A DNA stretch of 64,000 nucleotides, from contig NC_063012.1 in NCBI RefSeq assembly GCF_020509005.1, positions 1,426,001 to 1,490,000 on the forward strand. The letters run 5' to 3'. The stretch comes from Fulvia fulva. Its lineage: Eukaryota > Ascomycota > Dothideomycetes > Mycosphaerellales > Mycosphaerellaceae. Below, in pieces: positions 44,166-55,570 of this stretch; the stretch's first letter is position 1; each line of letters starts with the position of its first letter. A program made the position numbers and the translations under genes. The notes below the pieces were generated by a model. The model was given only the letters and a program-made list of their open reading frames with translations, made no database searches and was not told the origin of the DNA.

Positions 44166-45960
44166 GGACATATATATAGATAGATAGATAGATATTTTGT
44201 TAAGCTATTATAGTACCCTTTGGCCTATATAGCTATACTATCTTGTTTTCGTATATATAGAGGGGAAACCGTATTAGTAAAAACCCCTCCTCCTTCCCGC
44301 CTATCTTTTCCCCCTCGTTATCGTCTTAGATTTCCCTTATTAAGGGTACGCTAGTGTTATAGGCCTACCCTAATAACTACCCTATCTACAACCCCCCTAG
44401 CTTCCGCCTCTTATCTATCTACTCCTCCGTCTTACTAGCGAGGCTAAACTACTAGAGGTATCCCTACTATAGTATCTACCGAGAGATTCGGCAAATATTA
44501 CCTTTATCCCTAATAATTAACTTATAGTCTCTTCTTCCCGCTTAGTACCTCTAATTTCCCCTACGACTCGCCTACTATAGGCATCGTAGTAGTATATATT
44601 CTAGGTTTTACGATAGGTAGCTATACTAGTAGGCTAGGCTTTAGATGTCTAGTACGCGTCTTCTAAATAGGTAGGCCCTTAATCTAATATATTTTACTCG
44701 GATATATTAGCCGATTAGTAGTATACCCGTCTCTATTTCTACCGTACTTATTAACGTTATCTTATATACCCCTAGTATCCTACGTAGGTTATATACCTAT
44801 ATCCTATTTAGGAGTTGCTCTATCCGTTTCGGGATCGGCTTGCCTACGCCTCCTATTTCCTAAATCTAGACCCTATATAACATAGCTAGTCTAACGATCG
44901 CCTTATATATTACCCTTACCTTATCGAATGTTACTCTCTATATAGACGCCGTAAGCCTCTTTATCGAGGCTTTGTTAACTTACGCTCGACTCTAGGCTTT
45001 CTTAATCTATATATTCTAGCTTAGCTTCGGGTCGAGCTAGATCCCTAGTACTCGTAGCTCCGCTAATAGCTTAGTCTCGTAGCCTTAGATTCTTACCGCC
45101 GCCTTTATATTATAGTATATTCTCGCTTTACTAAAGTGTATAAGCTAGTACTTTTTAGGGGCGAACCGGGCACTATACTTCTTTGCCTACTCCTCGTATT
45201 TCTTGTACCTATCTTCTAGGAGGCGACAGGTCTCCTCTATCGAGTCTAACTAGGCTAGAGTGTTTATATCGTCTATAAATCCCGATACTAAGGTTTACGG
45301 AGAGGTAAGTAGGGGGATTAGATTAGACATAAATATTAGAAACAGGATAGGGGAGAGAGTAGATCCCTAAGGTATTCTAGCCTCTACCTTTACCGGGTCG
45401 GACGTATACTTCCCTAGGACTAGGTGTGTTATCCGTTCCTAGAGAAAGGAGTAGACGAACTTCGTTACCTACTAGAGGATGCCTTTCTATTATAGGATAT
45501 ATATTAGCCTTTAGTATAAGACGTTATCGAAGGCTCCTATAATATCGAGGGATAGTAAGGACGCCGCTCGGTTCCTACCGTAGTACTAGAGGGTCTGAAT
45601 TTATTCCGTAATTAGCTCTATTACTATTAGTATCGATCGCTAGCTTCTTCCCCCTATCTATATTACTAGGAGTACGTAGTTATCCTCGGCTAGCTACGTA
45701 GGTCTCTAGGCTACTATCTTTTCTAGGACCTTCTATATCGTGTTTAGAAGTACAATTAGTCTATACGATTTGGGCTAAGTATAGTCCTCCTTCTATAGCT
45801 TACGTAGTACTACTATTATAGACTCTCTATACGGCCTCGGGTGATACCCTAGCCGTAGGTACGCGGTAAATAGGTTTATAAGGCTCGGCGCGATCTCTTC
45901 TCTATACTCTTTTAGTAGTATATTTAGTATCCTATCTAGGCCTAGGAGAGGAGGTCGTAG
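44166..45960 (-). mobile_element. LINE C: 5'-truncated, RIPed copy of the LINE D family
   Basis: The 3' end is at left, with the tail complement TATATAGATAGATAGATAGATA and the 3' UTR complement of LINE D (TTAAGCTATTATAGTACCCTTTGGCC). RT is readable on the minus strand to the position of KAPGPDRIP at about 45,950, where the copy ends. It is shorter than the matching part of D by about 350 bp, so it also has an internal deletion. Confidence 0.8.
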
Positions 45961-45962
45961 TG

Positions 45963-46477
45963 ATTCTTCGCCTTATATCGCTAAACACGATATATTCGAA
46001 AGCTCTTATTAAGGCTATTCTAAAGATCTATAAAGCAGGCTACTACCCCTAGAATTAAGGGAGCTCTACCTTATTTAATTTAGATAGCTTAAAGTTCTCT
46101 TTACCCTATTTCTTTAGCTCTAAACGCCGCGGAGGTGCCTAGCTATATTGGGTAACTCCTAGGTAATAGTAGCCTAGGCTACGGTACTACCGGCGCCTAC
46201 GGCTCTATAGGCGAAGCTCCCCTAAGACAACTAGTAGCAACTTATAGAGGACGTAAAAAGTATAGAAACTAACGATTAGCTCCTATACCGGTCTCTATAG
46301 GTAATAATTACTTAGCTATGTACGGCGCTTATACTATCGTATTACCGAGGGTAATAAGAAATAAGGACGACGTCTTAGGCGATTAATAAGGCCACCCGGA
46401 ATTAACACTCCTATAGCTAGGTATCGGTCGCGGTATCGATACTAGGCCCCCGCCTAACGTACGATATAGTTACGATC
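45963..46477 (+). mobile_element. LINE F, 5' part (left of the Copia insertion)
   Basis: Near-identical to LINE B 36,308-36,825. It is interrupted after TACGATC by the Copia element; the next base of LINE B sequence reappears at 61,025. Confidence 0.88.
46473..46477. repeat. Copia target-site duplication, left copy (CGATC)
   Basis: The same five bases follow the right LTR at 61,025-61,029, and the uninterrupted LINE B reads CGATC once. Confidence 0.9.
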
Positions 46478-46712
46478 TATTAAACAGGTACGGGTAGATA
46501 GTAGCGGAGTAGAGTAAGAGATCAATCTTTAACTGACTAATAGCACGAGTATATAGCAATATATTAGGAACTAATATGTTGATTGTGTTAAATGTCTATC
46601 TAAGCTAAAGGGGAGAGAAGGTATCTCCCTATAAGCTTAGTTATCGTAGATGCCTTAGGCTACTAGATCACTTCCTAATTATTAACTCCCTTTAAGATAC
46701 TACATCTTAATA
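46478..46712 (-). repeat. Copia 3' LTR
   Basis: Begins TATTAAACAGG and ends CTTAATA; the ends are the RIP form of TGTTAA...TTAACA. By eye it differs from the other LTR at about thirteen sites, all but one transitions. A purine run next to it at 46,713-46,735 (minus strand GAGATGAGTAGGAG) suits a polypurine tract. Confidence 0.9.
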
Positions 46713-49645
46713 CTCCTACTCATCTCGTATAGGAGGTTATAGTCTGCTTACTTCCTGTCAATAGTACTTAGACCTTTTTATAACAGGTTTAGCTAGCTTA
46801 TAAACCTCTAAAAGTATAGACTAGTCTTTGGTTTTATAAACCCGTCTACAACTATCTTAGAGGTTAGGGTGTACTTAATAGCAATAAGCCTCCTCTACCA
46901 ATGTTTCCTAATAGCGTTATAGGCAATGTCAATGTGCTTCGACTTGTTATAAATATGTACATCTTTTACTAGGGTGAGGGCAGCTTAATTGTCACCTCTT
47001 AATTGGACTGGTCTCAAATTTGATACAGTCTCCTAGTTTCTAGTGATTCTTAGTTAATAGGAACAGTCTCCTACTAACTCTAGACAATCCATTTCTCTTA
47101 GTAGTAAAGCTAGGAATTGGGACTGCTTCGTATATATATTTATAGCTATATATTTAGCCTCTATTATAGACTACAGACTTTTACTTCTTACTTATCTAAG
47201 AAACTAGTGCCCTATAGAGGAAGAAGACATACCTAAGGATTAAGACTCTATCTACTTTGTCTATTACATAATCAGAATTATAGTATCTAATAAGGTGTCC
47301 TTTTCTAGACTTTAAGAACTGAAGTCCTAGATTAGGGTATAATCTTAGGTACCTAGTGATCTTCTTTAAAGCCTTTATATAGTAGGTAGATAGGTTACTC
47401 ACAAATGAGCTTATCCTTCCTAGGGCAAAAGTAATGTCTAGCCTTATAATTGTTACTAGCTATATCTAAGTACTATTAATACTCTAGTACTCTGCCTTGT
47501 CATACCTCTCATCTATATAGCTTGAAGGTTTAAGGGCCTTATAGCTGTCTATAGGTGAGTGTGTAGGTGCTGCCTTCTTATAGTTCATTCCTATCTTAGC
47601 TAGGCTGTCCCTAACAAAGTGTCCTTAGTCAAGTTTTAGGATTCCTCTCTTCCTATCCCTTATAACTCTTATACTAAGGATCTTTTCAGGTTTACCTAGA
47701 TCTTTAATCTTGAAGATCTTACTAAGTTCTCTTTTGAACTAGAGAACATCTATTAACTTTAGTATAGCAATTGGAATGTTATCTATATATATAAGGATTA
47801 TGATCTCCCTCTTCTTATAGATAAGTAGGTATAGCTCTACTTCTAACTATGTGAATCCAATCTCTCTAAGCTTTGACATAGAGTTGATTCTAATCTCTAG
47901 CTACTTGCTTAAGTCTATACAAGCTTTTAAGGATTTTGAACACTATGTTTAGTAGAAGCTTAACTCCTAGTAGTAGTAACATAAAGATGTCTTTATAGAG
48001 GGTGCTTTCTATAAATGCATTGTTCATATCTACTTAGTAAAGATAAAGATCCTTCTTATATATAATAGCCATAAACACCCTAAGGGTATCCTATCTTACT
48101 ATAGGTATAAATGTCTCTATAAAGTCAACACCAAACTTCTGTAAGAAGCCCCTTATAACTAGTCTAGCCTTGAACTTTTCAATAGCTCTACTAATGCTTC
48201 TCTTAATATCAAAGACCTATCTTGATGTAACTAGATTTGCTCCTTTTAGTAGAACAGAATTTTCCTAGGTATTGTTACTCTATAGAGCATCTAGTTCCTT
48301 TTGGATTGCTTCCTTCTAAAGATGTCCCCATTTCTTATCATTTATAGTATCCTCATAGGATTTTAGAATCGGGACCTCTTACTTATATATAATAGCTTCT
48401 ATAGTTACTATAAAGGCCATTTCCTTAACTTCTTATAGGAATTCGCTATCCTATAGTATTGAACTGTCCACTAATTGTATAGCTACAAAGAAAGCTTAGT
48501 ATAAAGTAGCAAGGTTCTCTAAGAGGTCTATTGCTTCTCCTACTTTAGTAGTTAGTTCGGGCTTAGGGACTATAGATTTTAGGGCTTTCTGTTTTATGTT
48601 ATAGCCCTTAACATCATAGTCAGCCTTTCTCTTTCTAAGGGATGATTTAGGGACCGTTACTTATAACCTAGTAACGTCTATTTCCTAGGGATCTAGGGAG
48701 CTTCTCTTAATTAGCTAATCGATTTTCTAAAATTCCCCTACGTTCTCCGGAGGTTAGAGAAGTTATATAAACAGCTTTCTCGGCTAAGCGACTTTAGGGC
48801 TCTTAATTAGCTAATCTATTTCGGGGGTACTCTAATAGACGCCTAAATAGTAGGTAGATTGTCCTAAGGATACGTTCTTCCTCGGCCTTCCTAAGGGCTT
48901 CCTAGCTAGTGTACTGCTTAGTAGATTCAATGTTAGAACATTAAGACCTATATTACCTCTAGGCTAGTCCTTAAAGAAGTCTGTATATATATATTGTTTA
49001 ACAGCTCTTATGTCTAGTTCCTAAAAGAGCTAGGCTTTAGCTATGTTTTTAACATACCTAATAAACACTACTTCTTTACCCCTATTTATTAGCTTGTCAC
49101 TTCTTGCCTATTAAGGTTAGGATCTTGTGTCTAATTAGACAATAGCTTTACATCCCTAAACTTTCAAATAGTTAATAGTCGGTTTGATATTATTAAAAGC
49201 CTTATCTAGTAAAACCTTAAACCTATTGTAATCTAGGCTATTTAGCAGTTTGTTCCTTATATAAGTTTGGGCCTCTAGTGCTTTAGGCTAACATTCAACC
49301 GGCATTTTAGCCTCTTTAAGCATTGCCCTTATAGAGTCCTCTAAGGTTTGTATTGACCTCTTAACTGGTCCATTCTATAGAGAGTTGTATACCTTAGTCG
49401 GCTCGAGCCTAATCCCTAAATCCTTCTCCTCCTACTTCACTAATATAATAAGTTCTTTTGTATTATTAAGTCTTACTACTTTTAGCTACGCTAATGATTT
49501 CCTCTCTACTTTGATCTTCTAGTTCTAGAGAGTAACTAGAGTATCTTCTCTTTTCCTAAGAGGAAAGGTCCACTTCTTCCTAGAGAAGTTATTAATAATC
49601 TTAAGCTAGTATTTGAATCCTAGTCTTGAGATTAGTAGTGGGCTA
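46713..49645 (-). pseudogene. Copia pol: integrase end, reverse transcriptase, RNase H
   Basis: Minus strand from 49,640: an integrase block (KVYNSL-NGPVKRSIQTLED, LNSLDYNRFKVLLDK), then RT (IILIYIDNIPIAILK, where the family has a YVDD-type box; KIFKIKDLGKPEKILSI) and RNase H (STYYIKALKKITRYL, IRYYNSDYVIDKVDRV, YVFFLYRAL) at 47,440-47,190. The longest open stretch is 68 codons. Stops are mostly TAG, in line with RIP. Confidence 0.85.
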
Positions 49646-49658
49646 TATATATTAATAG
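49646..49658. repeat. LINE D target-site duplication, left
   Basis: TATATATTAATAG, repeated at 53,591-53,603 just after the LINE D tail. Confidence 0.85.
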
Positions 49659-50718
49659 GTCGACGACGAGAATCACCTGTACGTGGTGTCGGCTACGAAC
49701 CTCTCGTCTAGCTACGAGAGAGCCAAGTATTCTCACGCTGGAGCGTCGTGGGCGCGGCGGGCGCGCAACGTAGGCGAAGCCGCGGCGAACAGAGGACTAC
49801 CAGCAAAACGGGTATGAAAACCATCCGACGAGCGTGTACTCGTGTCGGGAGCGAGTCCCTCTTCTTTCTACGTGTAAGAAGGGCGCGGAACCGTGGCCTA
49901 TACGCTCGACAGGACACCTCTGGTATGAGTGCAGAATTTTCACCTCCGGAGACCGCAAACCGAGCGGGCTGAGCGACGAACATTGGACGAGCGGACTACA
50001 GAACAACAACTGAGCGGACTATGCAACGGCGTCGAGCGGACTACGAAACAATCTGGTGTTTGCCAGCGGGCAATGCGGTGGGTAGGTGGACACGCGACGA
50101 AGCCTATAAGGGCCTGTTGAACACCCGGTATGGGAACGAGGGTTTTGCCTAAGGCACTGCCTGTCCCGCTACACAACGCACCTAGTCTGACATGGTAGAT
50201 TGCGACGAGGAAAAGACGATAGCCTGAGCAAGGAAAAGACGGCTGTTAGGACGGGGAAAAGACGTACAATGCAAGTGGATTAGTTCTGTGATCGGGGAGG
50301 ATCGAGGGCAGGGTGATAAGGAACTTCATATTGGTTAGTAGGTGGAAACGCAAGGAGTACGCTGCCCGGCGTGGTGTGTGCCCCGAGCAAACCTGCGAGG
50401 CATGGACGGCCGCTTTCTAGAGATAGGCTGCGGTAACGCGAAGGGCGTCAAAACCTGGGGCGTGGTGTACACTGGCAGCGACGGCTGACACTGTCTGTAC
50501 AGCCCGAGAGGACGGATGCGCATGTCGGTCAATAGAGAGCACTAAAGGGCTTAGGCCTATGGAGGTGGATATTGGCTTAAGGAGCAAACAGGGAGGGAGG
50601 GCGTAGAGGGAAGCTTTTGCTCCGGGCTAACCTCTCGAAACGAGGCTACACGGTGGTGCTAGATGAGTGGGAAAGCGCGGTTAAGACTTGTCACCTTATC
50701 TCGTAGCTAGCTTGCTAA
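49659..50718 (+). other. LINE D leader of unknown origin with short internal repeats
   Basis: GC-rich and free of RIP. Holds three GAGCGGACTA units (about 49,990, 50,011, 50,033) and three GGAAAAGACG units (about 50,202, 50,225 and 50,250). Frames in it are 60-90 codons without known motifs. It may be a promoter-bearing 5' UTR or a captured sequence. Confidence 0.6.
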
Positions 50719-53391
50719 ATACGATTCCTTCCTTGCCAAACGACGCTAGGGGTGAAGGCGATAGAGGAGCCAGCAAACGAACCACGCCGTAACTGGAAGA
50801 AGGCACGCTGGGACGACATAAGAGGCTTCCTAATAGCGAACCTACCACAGCATAGAGAACTCGAGACGACAGCTCAGCTAGATCAAGCAGCGGAACAGAT
50901 TACCTCGGTCATATGGCAAGCAGCGGAACAATACACGCCGTTACTCCGGCCCTCAACGCAGCAGAAGGCCTTCTGGACCCCTGAATGCTCTACGAAGGTA
51001 AGGGAGGCTAGAAGGGCAAGGCGACAGTGGACGAAGGAGCACACCCAAGAGACGTGGGAGCAATACTGCCACGCGACACAAGAGAAGAAGGCACAGATAA
51101 GACGCGATAAGCTGCAGGACTGGAGAGCGACGATCGGGCTCGTTACAGAAAACCCGGAACAGATGTGGAGACTTGCTAAATGGGCACGACTACCTGAAGA
51201 GCAACAAGCCCCTCACTTCCCCCCAATCGTAGACCGCGAAGGGATTGCCCAGGCTACGCCCCGGGGCAAGGCAAAAGCGTTAGCCGACCATTTCTTTTCG
51301 ACGCAAGTAGAGGCAGACCTTACGGACATCGACCCGAGCACATACCCGGAACCCCTGGACATGGATTGGGCGGTTAGCTCTAACACAGTAACAGGAGTCA
51401 TAAGTAAGCTAAAGGGACGAAAAGCCCCAGGCCCAGACAGGATACCAAACGCACTGCTAAAAGAGTGTAGAGAAGAGATCGCGCCGAGCCTTGCAAACCT
51501 ATTTACCGCGTGCCTACGGCTAGGGTATCACCCGAAGCCGTACAGAGAGTCTATGACAGTAGTGCTACGCAAGCCACAGAAGGAAGACTATACTCAGCCC
51601 AAGTCGTACAGACCAATAGCACTTCTAAATACGATAGGGAAGGTCCTAGAAAAGATAGTAGCCCAGAGACTTACGCAGCTTGCCGAGGACAACCACGTAC
51701 TCCCAGCAACACAGATGGGGGGAAGAAGCCAGCGATCGACACTAACAGCAATGGAGCTAATTACGGAGCAAATTCAGACCCTCTGGCACTACGGCAGGAA
51801 CCGAGCGGCGTCCTTACTATCCCTCGACATCGCAGGGGCCTTCGACAACGTCTCACACCAAAGGCTAATACATATCCTACAGCAGAAAGGCATCCCCCAG
51901 TGGGCAACGTCGTTCGTCTTCTCCTTTCTCCAGGAACGGACGACATACCTAGTCCTAGGAAGGTACACGTCCGACCCGGTGAAGGCAGAGACTGGAATAC
52001 CTCAGGGATCTACTCTCTCCCCTATCCTGTTTCTGATATTTATGTCGGATCTAATCCCCCTACTCACCTCTCCGCAAACCTCAGCATCGGGGTTCGTAGA
52101 CGATACAAACATCCTAGCCTGGTCAGACTCGACAGAAGAGAACTGTCGCCTCCTTGAAGATAGGCACAAGAAATGCGAGGAGTGGGCAAAGAAGCATGGT
52201 GCCCGGTTCGCCCCTGAAAAGTACCAACTTATACACTTCAGTAAAGCGAGAACACACCATAATATGAAGGCGGCGGTAAGAATCCAAGGCTACGAGACCA
52301 AGCCATCAGCGGAGCTACGAGTACTAGGGATCTGGCTCGACCCGAAGCTAAGCTGGAATGTACAGATTAAGAAAGCCCAGAGTCGAGCGCAAGTCAATGA
52401 AGCCTCGATAAAGAGGCTTACGGCATCTACATGGGGAGCAACATTCGACAAGGCAAGAGTAATGTATAAGGCGATCGTCAGACCAGCTATGTTGTACGGG
52501 GCACAGATTTGGGGAACAGGAGGCGCAGGCAAGCCGATCCCGAAACGGATAGAGCAACCCCTAAACAGGACACAGGCAGGCAACCTACGTAGGGTACTAG
52601 GCGCATACAAGACAACGTCAACAAGCACGGTAGAAATGGAGACAGGAATACCACCAATCGGCCAGTACATCCGGGGAATGAGAATTCAATACGCGGCAAA
52701 GACGACAGGTTACCTAGCACAAACCACGATCCAGGAGGCAAAGAATAAGATAGAAAGCCGCTACCGGAGAGGGGCAGGATATAGGACAAGCCAAAAAGAG
52801 GATGACCTTACTACCTTTACGGCCGTACAGACAAGCACCGAATGGCTAGCACGAAAGGAGGAGGAGCGTAGGACTCGCCAGGCCGGCGGGAGCAAGGCTA
52901 AGACCCAAAACCTAGCGGAACAGATAGCGAGCTGCCTATGGGAGCAGGACTGGAAAAGGAAGCCCCCTAAGACAACAGGCCCGATAGCGCTCCGAGCCTT
53001 CCAGAGACACAATTACCAGCTATATAGGGACCTGACAAGGGCCGAAGCAAGCATAGCGATCCAAATCAGGTCCGAACACATTGGATTAAGGGCCTACCTG
53101 TTCAGGAGACGCGCACTAGACATCTATAGCCCAGCCTGCCAGTGTGGCTACCCATCGCAAAACCCAGAACATATGCTACTACGATGCCCGCAGTGGGCGA
53201 GAGGCAGGGGAAATTGGAGGCACCAAGCGGGAAGGAGAGACTACAAGTCAATTATTAGGGACAAAGGCAACATTCGCCGAATCTCTCGGTGGATACTACA
53301 GCAGGGATACCTCCAGCAGTTTAGCCTCGCGAGCGAGACGGAGGAGTGGATAGACAAGAGGCGGAAGCGAGGGGGGTTGCAGATAGGGTAG
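50719..53391 (+). CDS. LINE D reverse transcriptase (intact frame, no ATG start)
   Basis: Open for 890 codons from just after a TAA at 50,716-50,718 to the TAG at 53,389-53,391. The first ATG is well inside, so the start is unknown (GTG at 50,752 is not a likely eukaryotic start). The N-terminal 130 residues correspond to the linker after the endonuclease. RT blocks: KAPGPDRIPNALL, VLRKPQKEDYTQPKSYRPIA, LLSLDIAGAFDNV, GIPQGSTLSPILFLIFMSDL and the active site FVDDTNIL. The thumb and C-terminal part end with a cysteine-rich motif, CQCGYPSQNPEHMLLRC, as in Tad/jockey-type elements. No RNase H domain is seen. The catalytic Asp pair is intact, so the RT could be functional if expressed from a start further upstream. 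Confidence 0.88.
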   Translation: MRFLPCQTTLGVKAIEEPANEPRRNWKKARWDDIRGFLIANLPQHRELETTAQLDQAAEQITSVIWQAAEQYTPLLRPSTQQKAFWTPECSTKVREARRARRQWTKEHTQETWEQYCHATQEKKAQIRRDKLQDWRATIGLVTENPEQMWRLAKWARLPEEQQAPHFPPIVDREGIAQATPRGKAKALADHFFSTQVEADLTDIDPSTYPEPLDMDWAVSSNTVTGVISKLKGRKAPGPDRIPNALLKECREEIAPSLANLFTACLRLGYHPKPYRESMTVVLRKPQKEDYTQPKSYRPIALLNTIGKVLEKIVAQRLTQLAEDNHVLPATQMGGRSQRSTLTAMELITEQIQTLWHYGRNRAASLLSLDIAGAFDNVSHQRLIHILQQKGIPQWATSFVFSFLQERTTYLVLGRYTSDPVKAETGIPQGSTLSPILFLIFMSDLIPLLTSPQTSASGFVDDTNILAWSDSTEENCRLLEDRHKKCEEWAKKHGARFAPEKYQLIHFSKARTHHNMKAAVRIQGYETKPSAELRVLGIWLDPKLSWNVQIKKAQSRAQVNEASIKRLTASTWGATFDKARVMYKAIVRPAMLYGAQIWGTGGAGKPIPKRIEQPLNRTQAGNLRRVLGAYKTTSTSTVEMETGIPPIGQYIRGMRIQYAAKTTGYLAQTTIQEAKNKIESRYRRGAGYRTSQKEDDLTTFTAVQTSTEWLARKEEERRTRQAGGSKAKTQNLAEQIASCLWEQDWKRKPPKTTGPIALRAFQRHNYQLYRDLTRAEASIAIQIRSEHIGLRAYLFRRRALDIYSPACQCGYPSQNPEHMLLRCPQWARGRGNWRHQAGRRDYKSIIRDKGNIRRISRWILQQGYLQQFSLASETEEWIDKRRKRGGLQIG

Positions 53392-53590
53392 TCATCAGGG
53401 CAGGCCCATGACACTAGCGTACCCCTAACAAGGGAAATTTAAGACGACAATGAGGAGGAAAAGACAGGCGGGAAGGAGGAGGGGTTTTCACCAACACGGT
53501 TTCCCCTCTATATATACAAAAAACAAGATAGCATAGCTGCATAGGCCAAAGGGCACTACAACAGCTTAATGAAATATCTATCTATCTATC

Positions 53591-53603
53591 TATATATTAA
53601 TAG
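53591..53603. repeat. LINE D target-site duplication, right
   Basis: Second copy of TATATATTAATAG. Confidence 0.85.
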
Positions 53604-55555
53604 ATATAAGGGCAAGTCTTTCAGGTCTTCTCTCTATAACTTTGCCTTTGTACTTCTTTATCTTTGCTATTAAACATACTCTACACTAGTAAAAGCTATC
53701 CTTAGGGATAGGAATAGGTTCTTTTAAGTCTGTTACCTTATAAAGATTCTAGAGCAAATTCTTCCTAAAGTGTGCAAATCTTCTATACTAAAGCTCCTAC
53801 TACTTTAGGTCGGTCTCTAATTAAGCAGTTATAAAGGCATTCTCTATTAGTAGTATACATAATAAGTAATGTGCCCGTTCTTATAGGAGAGGAGAAATCT
53901 TATTAATAAATAGAACCCCCCTAAGGAGCTTTGTCTAGACAACAGTCTTACTAGAGGGGGAAACAAGAGAAAATGATAGAGGTTATACACTAAACTGCTT
54001 GCTAAACTAGTTCTATAAAACTAGGTTTACTCCTAGCTTAGGTATAAACAGGACATCTTCTAAAACAACTTTTCTACTAGCTCTCCTACTTATCTCTATA
54101 TTCCTAATATAAGTAGCTAATAAAAACCTACCTCCTACTTTGATCCATTTCTTCCTTATTAAGGGAGTTATAGATCTAAAGAGGCAGCTTTAGTTAGTTA
54201 TATAGGATAAAGTATAGGAGTTAAGTAACTACTCTAACGAGGGGAACTTGCCTTAGACTTCTATAGTTAAGTGAGCTACTTCATTATACTCATCATTATT
54301 AGACATTGTCTCTAGAGATGAGCTACATAAGTCACGTGACTCTTAGGCGGAAAACCCTTTTCTAGTCTTCTTTACTTTAGAGGTATAAGACTAGGCCTAG
54401 TTCTTCTAGAGTAATAGTATGTTAGAGCTGAGTTTCTTTACTATTTTCTTAAGTTCTTCTATAGAGGACTTCTCTCTTAGTGTCCTCCTTAAAGTGGGTA
54501 GTAGAGTTCTCTTCTTCTTAATATATATTATATTCTAGGAAGATAGTAGTTAGGAATGAGATCTAAGGACCTTTCTTGCCTTAGGCAGACTAGGGCAGTC
54601 CTTGATTAGATAATCCTTCTTATAGAGAGGGCAGGAGAGTGGTCTTACTAGACCTAAGGGCTTGACCTAGGTAGCTACTATACTATACTTAGCCTTAGAG
54701 GGATCTAACCTAGCTTCTTAAGCTTTAAGGATCTTTAAGGTCCTTTTATGATTCATCTTTAGCTAGGCTATAATAGTATCCCTAGCTATATAGTAGTTAG
54801 GTAGTAGTGAGCTTAAGGGCTAGGTCATTCTTATATTAGCTTTCCTATAATGCTGACCCTCTAGGTTAACATTAGCAATCCTTTTTCTAAGAGAAACTAG
54901 GTGTGTCTATACAGATCTAATGGTGAACTCTTTACTTATCTTAAAGGTCACAAATTGCTTTATGAGCTTATATATATAGGTTAGTAGCACCTAGCTATAC
55001 TTATTCTAGAGATACACCTACTTCTTAGCAGCTCTTCTAGATTTATATAAGCCCTTAAGCTTAAATTCATCTTCTTCTTTAATCCTACTAAGGATACTGA
55101 AGTTATATACTATATTATGTCTTGTCTATATTAGCGTATTAAGGATCTCTTTAGTTATAGCCTCTTCTTAGAGTTTTAGAGTCTTGCCCTTAATGTTATA
55201 AAAAGAGACTTCTATTAGGTCATTAATTGTAAAGAATGCTAATTGGCTCTCTATCTTATATCTCTAAAGGTTAAACTATCTCTTCTAATTGTCCCTCCTA
55301 AGAAATGGGATTTTGCCTCCCTTCTCCTCTATCTTGTCTTAGTATAAATCTATAATAAATTGGATATAATGAAATAAGGTGTGTATGTTCTAAAGTAGTA
55401 GCTCAGATCCTACTAAGGCTTCTAGTATAGAATAGGAAAGTTCGTAGGTATAGATACTAAGGCCTGCTTAGTAAAGTAAAGAAGGAGCGGTATAAGGTCT
55501 CGGGGCTAGGATATAGGTCTGTCTCTCCTAGCAGAGCTTCAAATGACTTACTTAA
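53604..55555 (-). pseudogene. Copia gag C-terminus, protease region and start of integrase
   Basis: The middle part of the element between the two LINE insertions. A zinc-knuckle trace (CPLYKKDYLIKDCPSLPK) lies at about 54,590-54,640; the Tyr sites are likely former Cys or His. Frames are broken by many stops. Confidence 0.65.
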
Positions 55556-55570
55556 AGTCCTTCTTAATAG
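55556..55570. repeat. LINE E target-site duplication, left
   Basis: AGTCCTTCTTAATAG, repeated exactly at 60,544-60,558. Confidence 0.93.

Larger units (their letters stand above)
49659..53590 (+). mobile_element. LINE D: young, nearly RIP-free non-LTR retrotransposon in Copia
   Basis: 3,932 bp between perfect 13-bp duplications. The right end is a (TATC)n tail. CA and TG are present at normal frequency, unlike all neighbours. It has an intact RT frame (50,719-53,391) but no endonuclease and no ORF1; instead the first 1.06 kb is a sequence seen nowhere else in the window. LINE C and the 42.3-kb fragment are its RIPed relatives. Confidence 0.92.

Noticed and set aside
44166..46000. LINE G plus LINE C as one insertion with twin-priming 5' inversion
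   Set aside because: In that mechanism the inverted 5' piece lies away from the tail, whereas here LINE G touches the tail end of LINE C.
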